Shown here: positions 1 to 5,030 of the stretch, piece by piece
How the letters are laid out: each line of letters opens with the position of its first letter
Position numbering within the stretch: the first letter of the stretch is position 1
Assembly (NCBI GenBank): GCA_020441605.1
Contig: JAGRLX010000441.1
Location: 1-5,030, forward strand
Length of the DNA stretch: 5,030 bases
Source: Alphaproteobacteria bacterium
GTDB lineage: Bacteria > Pseudomonadota > Alphaproteobacteria > Rhizobiales > Aestuariivirgaceae
Direction: 5' to 3'
Notes under the pieces: generated by a model
Database searches by the model: none
Told to the model about the DNA's origin: nothing
What the model saw: the letters and a program-made list of their open reading frames with translations, nothing else
Program-made: the position numbers and the translations under genes

Positions 1-1077
1 GATGAAGTCGGCCACGATCAGGAAGTAGCCTGGGAACTGCATCTTGGTGATGACATCGAGCTCGAAGTCGAGCCGCTTGCGATAGTCGTCGAGGCTCCGT
101 CCATCGACCGGCCCTCGGGTTGCGAGGCGCTGGCTCAGTCCGTCGTGTGCCTGGCGCCGCAGTTCCTCGGCCTCGTCGCCCTCGGCAAAGCGCGGCAGAA
201 TGGGATTCCGCGACTTCACCCGGTAGGCGCAGCGCATGGCGATCTCGACCGTGTTCTCGATCGCCTCGGGGACATCGGCGAAAAGCGCCGCCATCTCGGC
301 CTGCGACTTGAAATAGTGCTCGGGCGTGAGCCGTCGGCGATCCTCTGTCGCGATGGCCTCTCCATCTGCAATGCAGATCAACGCATCATGGGCCACATAG
401 TCGTCGGCCCTGGCGAAATAGGCCTCATTGGTGGCCACCAGCGGCACGTCCAGGTCATAGGCGATCTCGATCAGGCCAGCCTCGGCGATCCGCTCGGCCT
501 CAGTTCCGTGCCGCTGCAACTCGATATAGAGACGATCGCCCAGAAGGCCCTTGAGCTTCTCGATCTGCGCACGAGCCAGCGGCATCTGGCCGGCGACCAG
601 GGCGTCGTTGACCGGTCCGAGCGGACCGCCCGTGAGACAGATGAGTCCAGCCGCATGGTCCGACAGATAGTCCCAGGTGACGTGATGTTCGGCATTGTCG
701 GGGCTGGACAGGTAGGCCCGGCTCGAAAGCTTCATGAGATTGCCGTAACCCTCGGCGTCCCGTGCCAGGAAGGCCAGCGAAGGGATGCGGCGCAGTCCAT
801 GCTGGGGCCTGAAGTTTCCGTCCTTCGGCGTTTCGGCGATGTCGACCTTGAGCGTGCATCCGATGATGGGCTGGATGCCCTTCTCCGCGAGCATATCGGA
901 AAATTCCAGAGCACCGAACAGATTGCCTGTGTCGGTAATCGCCAGCGCTGGCATTCTCGCCTCATAGGCAAGATTGGCAAGCGCCTTGATCTTCAGGGCC
1001 CCTTCAGACAGCGAATAGGCCGTATGGGTACGAAGGTGGATGAATGTGGTCGATGATGCAGATGAATCGTCCGGCAT
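1..1077 (-). CDS. dnaE: DNA polymerase III subunit alpha, N-terminal part (3' end outside window)
   Basis: Catalytic subunit of the replicative DNA polymerase III. The frame is open from ATG 1077-1075 to the window edge (359 codons, roughly the first third of an enzyme of about 1150 residues). Residues 12-26 (FIHLRTHTAYSLSEG) begin the PHP domain, followed by MPALAITDTGNLFGALEF (42-59), PIIGC (70-74), GYGNLMKLSSRAYL (110-123), ICLTGGPLGP (146-155), LYIELQRHG (183-191) and VPLVATNEAYF (211-221). The last visible block, ELDVITKMQFPGYFLIVADF (339-358), is the entry to the polymerase palm, just before the expected PGRGSGAGS motif. The N-terminus is of the DnaE1 type, not the error-prone DnaE2/ImuC type. 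The PHP metal site looks degenerate: HLR instead of HxH at 14-16 and TDT instead of TDH at 48-50. That resembles E. coli DnaE, where proofreading is done by the separate epsilon subunit. It starts 9 bases after the deacetylase stop, with only a distant GGTGAG as possible ribosome site. Confidence 0.96.
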   Translation of the reverse strand, partial: MPDDSSASSTTFIHLRTHTAYSLSEGALKIKALANLAYEARMPALAITDTGNLFGALEFSDMLAEKGIQPIIGCTLKVDIAETPKDGNFRPQHGLRRIPSLAFLARDAEGYGNLMKLSSRAYLSSPDNAEHHVTWDYLSDHAAGLICLTGGPLGPVNDALVAGQMPLARAQIEKLKGLLGDRLYIELQRHGTEAERIAEAGLIEIAYDLDVPLVATNEAYFARADDYVAHDALICIADGEAIATEDRRRLTPEHYFKSQAEMAALFADVPEAIENTVEIAMRCAYRVKSRNPILPRFAEGDEAEELRRQAHDGLSQRLATRGPVDGRSLDDYRKRLDFELDVITKMQFPGYFLIVADFI

Positions 1078-1082
1078 GCCGG
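1071..1082. other. 12-bp perfect palindrome over the dnaE start codon
   Basis: CCGGCATGCCGG is its own reverse complement. In the mRNA it could fold as a 4-bp all-GC stem with CAUG as the loop, so the dnaE AUG sits in the loop. The stem does not extend further, because the flanking bases do not pair. The palindrome itself is certain; any effect on initiation is inference. Confidence 0.4.
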
Positions 1083-1086
1083 CAGT

Positions 1087-2166
1087 CTAGCTCACCGGCT
1101 CCGGGTCCGGAACCTCCACAGCATGGTCATGCACAGCCGGGCGATGGGCGCCTTCGAAGGCCGACAGGAACATGGCCAGATTGTCGGACAGGTGCTCGGT
1201 CAGATAGCCGCCCTCCTGGACGATGACCGTCGGCAGGTTGAGGGAGGCAATCTTTTCGGCAAGCCGGGCAAAGCCGGCCTGGGTTACCCGGCCGCCGCGA
1301 AGCGGATCGCTCTCATGTGCGTCGAGGCCAAGCGCGATGACCAGTGCGCCGGGGGCGTAGCCGTTTATCCTTTGCAGGGCTAAGTCCAACTGCCCGAGCC
1401 AGATGTCGTCACCACTGCCGACCTCCACCGGAAGATTGAGGTTGCAGTCGCGCCCGGTGCCTTCGCCGGTTTCTCCCGCGCCCCCCCAGTAATAGGGATA
1501 GAAGGATACAGGATCGGCATGGATCGACACAGTGAGCACGTCCGGCCGGCGATAGAAAATGGCTTGTGTGCCATTGCCGTGATGGACGTCGATGTCGAGC
1601 ACCGCCACACGCTCATGATTCTGGCGCAGAAGATCGGCGGCGAGTGCCGTGTTGTTCAGGTAACAGAAGCCGCTGGCCCGGTTGGCATAGGCGTGATGGC
1701 CGGGTGGGCGGCAGAGGGCATAGGTCAAGGCCTCGCCCTTGAGCAACAGGTCGGCAGCGGTCAGCGCCGTCATCGCCGAAGCCGAGACCGACGTCCAGGT
1801 CTTCTCCGTGATCGCACAGGAGAAGTCCATCAGGAACCGGCCGGCTTTGGCAATGACATGTTGCGGCGGAACCATGGCTGGAAGCACCTCGCGCAGGCTC
1901 GGCATCAGTTCGGCGCCGGCCCCCTCGATCTCGCGCCAGCCCGCGTGCGCCGATTGGAGGAAATTGAGGTATCCGGGCTTGTGAACCGTCTGGAATGTCT
2001 CGACATCGAACCGACGTGCCGCACAGACCTGCGCACCGGCCTGGCGGGCGCCTTCAAGCAAGACCCTGGCGCGTTCCGGGCTTTCGGGATAGTCGACGAT
2101 CTTGCCAAGGCTCAGGAAACGTGAAGGCGCATGCCCCAACTGCATGGCCGAAAAAACTGCCTTCAT
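1087..2166 (-). CDS. Histone deacetylase-like / acetylpolyamine amidohydrolase family protein
   Basis: Zinc-dependent hydrolase of the HDAC/APAH (arginase-fold) superfamily, expected to remove acetyl groups from amides such as acetylpolyamines or acetyl-lysine in the cytoplasm. Seen in the 359-residue product: the catalytic His pair in RPPGHH (H157, H158), zinc ligands D193 and H195 in LDIDVHHGNGTQ, third ligand D282 in LGLDAHESDP, and the transition-state tyrosine Y321 in QEGGYL. All active-site residues are intact. The order and spacing match what I recall of Mycoplana acetylpolyamine amidohydrolase (about 341 residues), including an insertion before the PPGHH block (about 80-125). The start at 2166 is preferred over an upstream in-frame ATG at 2262 because the family homology begins at MKAVFSAMQLGHAPS, the extra 32 residues would lie wholly inside lolD or its stop, and GGGGTG sits 7 bases upstream. 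It starts 4 bases after lolD. A tail of about 20 residues, rich in His, Pro and acidic residues, follows the fold. The true substrate is unknown. Confidence 0.92.
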   Translation of the reverse strand: MKAVFSAMQLGHAPSRFLSLGKIVDYPESPERARVLLEGARQAGAQVCAARRFDVETFQTVHKPGYLNFLQSAHAGWREIEGAGAELMPSLREVLPAMVPPQHVIAKAGRFLMDFSCAITEKTWTSVSASAMTALTAADLLLKGEALTYALCRPPGHHAYANRASGFCYLNNTALAADLLRQNHERVAVLDIDVHHGNGTQAIFYRRPDVLTVSIHADPVSFYPYYWGGAGETGEGTGRDCNLNLPVEVGSGDDIWLGQLDLALQRINGYAPGALVIALGLDAHESDPLRGGRVTQAGFARLAEKIASLNLPTVIVQEGGYLTEHLSDNLAMFLSAFEGAHRPAVHDHAVEVPDPEPVS

Positions 2167-2170
2167 GATC

Positions 2171-2857
2171 TTACACCCCGATGATCCTTCCCTGGTCCAG
2201 CAGCGCGATGCGCGACATCCCGGCGGCCAATTCATGGTTATGCGTGGCGACAAGCGCGCCAAGTCCCTCTTCGTGGATCAACCGCAGCAATTCCTGATGC
2301 ACCCGTTCGGCGGTCGCGGGATCGAGATTGCCCGTCGGTTCGTCAGCAAGGAGCAGGAGCGGTCGATTGGCGATGGCCCGCGCGATGGCAACCCTTTGCT
2401 GCTCACCGCCGGAGAGTTCTGCCGGCCGGTGCTCAAGCCTTTCGGCAAGTCCCAGGCGATCAAGGAGATCGCGAGCACGCTCCCGGGCCTCGGTCCTGCT
2501 GGCGCCCGCGATGAGTTGCGGCATCATGACATTCTCGACCGCCGAGAATTCGGGCAGCAAGTGATGGAACTGATAGACAAAGCCGATGCCGATACGGCGG
2601 ATGCGGGTCCGCGCCAGATCATCGAGCTTGCTGCAATTGCGCCCGGCGATGAAGACCTCGCCCGCCGTCGGCGCTTCGAGGAGGCCGGCGATGTGAAGCA
2701 GCGACGACTTCCCCGAGCCCGATTGGCCCACCAGCGCCACGATCTCGCCCGGATAGACGGTAAGATTGAGGTCCTTGAACACTTCGAGCCGACCTCTCCC
2801 CTCGGCATAGGAGCGCGCCACATTACGCAGTTCCAGTGCGGGATACGGGACGGTCAT
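2171..2857 (-). CDS. lolD: Lipoprotein-releasing system ATP-binding protein LolD
   Basis: Cytoplasmic ATPase of the Lol exporter; it binds the permease encoded just upstream and drives release of lipoproteins to LolA. The 228 residues carry a complete ABC set: Walker A GQSGSGKS (44-51), a Q-loop with Q96 inside [21 protein letters not shown], signature LSGGEQQR (148-155), Walker B LLLLAD with catalytic E173 (167-173), D-loop NLD (177-179) and switch histidine H206 in ATHN. The [13 protein letters not shown] stretch after the Q-loop is characteristic of LolD within the MacB/FtsE/LolD group, and the length is normal for the family. The start ATG (2857-2855) overlaps the permease TGA in an ATGA arrangement and has a good Shine-Dalgarno sequence, GAGGT, so the two subunits should be made in a coupled ratio. 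No key residue is missing. Confidence 0.97.
   Translation of the reverse strand: MTVPYPALELRNVARSYAEGRGRLEVFKDLNLTVYPGEIVALVGQSGSGKSSLLHIAGLLEAPTAGEVFIAGRNCSKLDDLARTRIRRIGIGFVYQFHHLLPEFSAVENVMMPQLIAGASRTEARERARDLLDRLGLAERLEHRPAELSGGEQQRVAIARAIANRPLLLLADEPTGNLDPATAERVHQELLRLIHEEGLGALVATHNHELAAGMSRIALLDQGRIIGV
2174..2179 (-). promoter_or_regulatory. Probable ribosome binding site of the deacetylase gene
   Basis: GGGGTG on the minus strand lies 7 bases before ATG 2166 and within the last codons of lolD. It is a partial match to GGAGGTG. It supports 2166 over the upstream in-frame ATG at 2262 and over the internal ATG at 2145, which has no such site. Confidence 0.5.
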
Positions 2858-4164
2858 TCATACCTCAGGGCTTCGACCGGATCGAGCCTCGCGGCCCGCC
2901 ACGATGGGTAGAGCGTCGCGCCGAATGACAGGGCGAGCGCCATGACGACAATCAGGAGGGTCTGGCCGGTTTCCATTTTCGCCGGCAGTTGCGCCAGATA
3001 GTAGAGTTCCGGATTGAAGGGGTCGACGCCGGAGAGCCAGGAGATGAACTGGCGAATCCTCTCGACGTTGAGGCAGATGAGCAACCCCACCACAAAGCCA
3101 CCCAGGGTGCCCACGGCACCGATCGCCGCACCGGTGATGAAGAACACGCGCTGAATAGCACCCCGCGTCGCTCCCATGGTGCGCAGGATGGCGATGTCCC
3201 GCCCTTTGTCCTTTACCAGCATGATCAGGCCAGAAATGATGTTGAGGGCCGCGACCAGTATGATCATCGTCAGCACAAGGAACATCACGTTCCGTTCCAC
3301 TGCGAGGGCATTGAAGAATGTGAGATTGCGTTGCTTCCAGGTTTGTACCTGTATGCCCTCGCCCGCCGCGTCCTGCAGCGCCAGCAACATCGAATCGATG
3401 GCATCAGGATCTGCGACCATGATCTCGATTTGGCTGACGCCACCGTCGGTCACGAAATAGTCCTGCGCCTCCTCCATCGGCATGTAGATGACGTTCTCGT
3501 CATAATCCGACATGCCGACCTTGAAGACCGCAACCACCGGATAGTCGCGGATGCGTGGCGCTGTGCCGATGATTGTGTCGGGCCCCTCCGGCGAAATGAT
3601 GGTGATCCTTGATCCGAGCCCCAACTGATGACGCCATGCCATCCGCTCCCCGATGGCCACGCCGCCCGAGGCGTCAAAACCCGCAAGCGACGGCGGGGCA
3701 TCGGGCAAGCCTTCTTCGTTGATCGCCGTCCGCAAATTCTCATTGACGATGCTCGGCAGCTTCTGGATGTCGGACTCGGCGATACCGCGCACCAGCGCGC
3801 CGGTATTGTTGCGCAGCGACGACGCCATCGCCTGGCCTTCGACTAGAGGAATGACGCGTGTAACCCCCGGTACCTTCTCAAGCCTCGCCTGGATCTCCTT
3901 GAAATTCTGCATCGGCGCGAGATCGGCCTGATAGATGCTCGCATGCCCCTGGAAGCCCAGAATCTTGTCGAGCAACTCGGCCCGGAAGCCGTTCAGCACC
4001 GCCATCACCACGATCAGCGTTGCTACGCCGAGAAGGATGCCCAGGAACGAGAAGAGCGAAATGACGGAGATGAAGCCTTCCCTCCGCCGCGCCCTGAGAT
4101 AGCGCAGCGCCAGCATCCATTCGAAGGGTGCGAAGGGCCGCGTGTCGGGCAGGCTCTTGTCCAT
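2854..4164 (-). CDS. lolC: Lipoprotein-releasing ABC transporter permease (LolC/LolE family)
   Basis: Inner-membrane permease of the Lol system, which extracts mature outer-membrane lipoproteins from the inner membrane and hands them to the periplasmic chaperone LolA, powered by LolD. The 436-residue protein has the family layout: a short cytoplasmic N-terminus with [19 protein letters not shown]1 at about 33-58, a large periplasmic domain at about 60-290, then TM2 (about 293-316), TM3 (about 342-366) and TM4 (about 402-420). Between TM2 and TM3 lies the cytoplasmic coupling segment [20 protein letters not shown] (319-338), the FtsX/MacB-type contact to the ATPase. It ends with the usual [18 protein letters not shown] tail. 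The ATG at 4164 overlaps the proS stop (TGATG) and has no clear Shine-Dalgarno sequence, so translation probably depends on reinitiation after proS. Only one permease gene is present before lolD, so it may act as a homodimer, as in LolF-type systems, or pair with a paralogue elsewhere. The choice between the names LolC and LolE is not resolvable here. Confidence 0.95.
   Translation of the reverse strand: MDKSLPDTRPFAPFEWMLALRYLRARRREGFISVISLFSFLGILLGVATLIVVMAVLNGFRAELLDKILGFQGHASIYQADLAPMQNFKEIQARLEKVPGVTRVIPLVEGQAMASSLRNNTGALVRGIAESDIQKLPSIVNENLRTAINEEGLPDAPPSLAGFDASGGVAIGERMAWRHQLGLGSRITIISPEGPDTIIGTAPRIRDYPVVAVFKVGMSDYDENVIYMPMEEAQDYFVTDGGVSQIEIMVADPDAIDSMLLALQDAAGEGIQVQTWKQRNLTFFNALAVERNVMFLVLTMIILVAALNIISGLIMLVKDKGRDIAILRTMGATRGAIQRVFFITGAAIGAVGTLGGFVVGLLICLNVERIRQFISWLSGVDPFNPELYYLAQLPAKMETGQTLLIVVMALALSFGATLYPSWRAARLDPVEALRYE
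2862..2866 (-). promoter_or_regulatory. Shine-Dalgarno site of lolD
   Basis: GAGGT on the minus strand ends 4 bases before the lolD ATG (2857), inside the last codons of the upstream permease gene. Together with the ATGA overlap this fixes the lolD start and suggests both coupled and independent initiation. Confidence 0.75.
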
Positions 4165-5030
4165 CAGGCGGAGAGGCGCGCCACGATCTGATCCAGCGCC
4201 ACGTTCTCGCGCGCACCCGTCTTCCGGTTTTTGACCTCGGCGATGCCGTCCTTGAGGCCACGGGGACCGATGATCACCTGCCAGGGCAAGCCGATCAGAT
4301 CCATGACCGCGAACTTGGCACCAGGCCGGTCGTCCCTATCGTCATAAAGAACGTCAACGCCTTTCGCTTCCAGGGCTTTGTAGATCTTCTGGCAGAAACT
4401 GTCGGTGTCGGCATCGCCCACCTTCAGATTGATGAGCCCGACGCGGAACGGCGCCACAGGTTCAGGCCAGATGATCCCTGCGTCATCATGGCTGGCCTCG
4501 ATTATGCCGCCCACCAGGCGCGACACGCCAATGCCATAGGAACCCGACTGCACCGGGACCTTCTTGCCGTCCGGCCCCTGCACTTCACAGCCGAGGGGCT
4601 CGGAATATTTCGTCCCGAAGAAGAAGATGTGGCCGACTTCGATGCCACGGCCAGTGAGCCGCTTCTCCGGCGTCACCCGGCGGTGGAATTCGCCCTCATC
4701 ATGCTTTTCGTCAGTCGCAGCGTATTTCGACGTGAAGTCCTCCACGACCTTCGCCACGGCACCGACATCGTCATAGTCGATGTCGAAGGCCGACCAGTCC
4801 ATGTCGAAGAAGTCCCGGTCGAAATAGACGCCGCTCTCGCCCGTATCGGCCAGGATCAGGAACTCGTGGGAGTCCTTGCCACCGATCGGGCCGGTTTCCG
4901 CCCGCATCGGCACAGCCTTGAGTCCCATGCGCGCGAATGTCCGAAGGTAGGAGACGAACATCTTGTTGTAGGAGTGCTGGCCTGCCTCGCGGCTGACATC
5001 GAATGAATAGGCGTCCTTCATCAGGAACTC
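4164..5030 (-). CDS. proS: Prolyl-tRNA synthetase, C-terminal part (5' end outside window)
   Basis: Class II aminoacyl-tRNA synthetase that activates proline with ATP and charges tRNA-Pro in the cytoplasm. The 288 visible residues begin in the conserved [12 protein letters not shown] stretch at the end of motif 2. They continue through [12 protein letters not shown] (about 4859-4895), [16 protein letters not shown] (about 4593-4640) and motif 3 [10 protein letters not shown] (4515-4544), then an anticodon-binding domain starting near [13 protein letters not shown] (about 4450) and ending at TGA 4166-4164. The frame is open through the window edge, so the ATG at 5021 is internal and the true start lies upstream. 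Only about 75 residues separate the SHEF and EVGHIF blocks, where E. coli-type ProRS carries a roughly 180-residue INS editing domain. This is therefore the short form typical of Alphaproteobacteria (about 440 residues in full). Its stop codon overlaps the next gene's ATG by one base (TGATG). Family assignment is firm. Confidence 0.97.
   Translation of the reverse strand, partial: EFLMKDAYSFDVSREAGQHSYNKMFVSYLRTFARMGLKAVPMRAETGPIGGKDSHEFLILADTGESGVYFDRDFFDMDWSAFDIDYDDVGAVAKVVEDFTSKYAATDEKHDEGEFHRRVTPEKRLTGRGIEVGHIFFFGTKYSEPLGCEVQGPDGKKVPVQSGSYGIGVSRLVGGIIEASHDDAGIIWPEPVAPFRVGLINLKVGDADTDSFCQKIYKALEAKGVDVLYDDRDDRPGAKFAVMDLIGLPWQVIIGPRGLKDGIAEVKNRKTGARENVALDQIVARLSA

Noticed and set aside
145..1056. 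303-codon open frame on the plus strand
   Set aside because: It is antisense to dnaE, whose minus-strand frame shows continuous family homology. The plus-strand product has no recognisable motif; long antisense frames are common in GC-rich DNA.
1519..2124. 201-codon open frame on the plus strand
   Set aside because: Antisense to the deacetylase, which has all catalytic residues in its own frame.
2167..2262. Longer deacetylase start at ATG 2262
   Set aside because: The added 32 residues are an out-of-frame reading of the lolD 3' end and its short spacer, show no family homology, and would require a 92-base overlap with lolD.
2102..2911. 269-codon open frame on the plus strand
   Set aside because: It lies across lolD and both its junctions, antisense to a complete ABC ATPase, with no family resemblance.
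2989..3612. 207-codon open frame on the plus strand
   Set aside because: Antisense to the Lol permease; its His- and Asp-rich translation reflects complementing membrane-protein codons.
4128..5006. 292-codon open frame on the plus strand
   Set aside because: It is antisense to proS, which carries intact motif 3 and anticodon-binding domain sequence. The plus-strand translation is low-complexity and rich in Arg/His/Asp, typical of a mirror frame.
5019..5021. ATG at 5021 as a proS start
   Set aside because: It is the Met inside the conserved [11 protein letters not shown] block; the frame continues upstream to the window edge and the enzyme needs its motif 1 and the rest of motif 2.
1..5030. 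Mobile elements, CRISPR arrays, tRNA/rRNA genes, internal terminators
   Set aside because: Coding sequence fills almost the whole window, and I saw no direct or inverted repeat pairs of IS type, no spaced repeats, no RNA gene signature, and no GC stem followed by a T-run on the minus strand.

Overview
The window is a dense, single-strand stretch of an alphaproteobacterial chromosome. All five genes lie on the minus strand and are read here in transcription order, from high to low coordinates: proS (3' part) -> lolC/E -> lolD -> histone-deacetylase-like amidohydrolase -> dnaE (5' part). The sequence is GC-rich with no gene-free stretch above about 10 bases. Three features point to Alphaproteobacteria: a prolyl-tRNA synthetase lacking the large editing insertion, a LolC/E permease with the RYLRARR-type N-terminus followed directly by lolD, and a DnaE whose N-terminus (HLRTHTAYSLSEGALK) resembles the alphaproteobacterial replicative form. 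The proS-lolC-lolD-dnaE order is, from memory, common in this class. I cannot name genus or species.

Layout: 5030-4164 is the C-terminal half of ProRS, with the end of motif 2, motif 3 and the anticodon-binding domain. Its TGA shares one base with the ATG of the lipoprotein-releasing permease (4164-2854). That gene's TGA overlaps the ATG of lolD (2857-2171) by four bases. After a 4-base gap comes a 359-residue zinc-dependent deacetylase of the acetylpolyamine amidohydrolase/HDAC superfamily (2166-1087). After a 9-base gap comes dnaE (1077 to the window edge), of which the first 359 codons are visible: the whole PHP domain and the start of the polymerase module.

The overlaps and very short gaps, with no promoter or terminator visible between genes, indicate one transcription unit with translational coupling. 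The operon joins translation (ProRS), envelope lipoprotein sorting (LolCD) and chromosome replication (DNA polymerase III alpha). The deacetylase is the one accessory-looking member, and its substrate (acetylpolyamine, acetyl-lysine or another acyl-amide) cannot be settled from sequence.

I found no mobile element, CRISPR array, RNA gene or clearly new system. The points worth a second look are the deacetylase inside a core operon, the single Lol permease, the editing-domain-less ProRS, the degenerate PHP metal site of DnaE, and a small GC palindrome that places the dnaE start codon in a possible hairpin loop.
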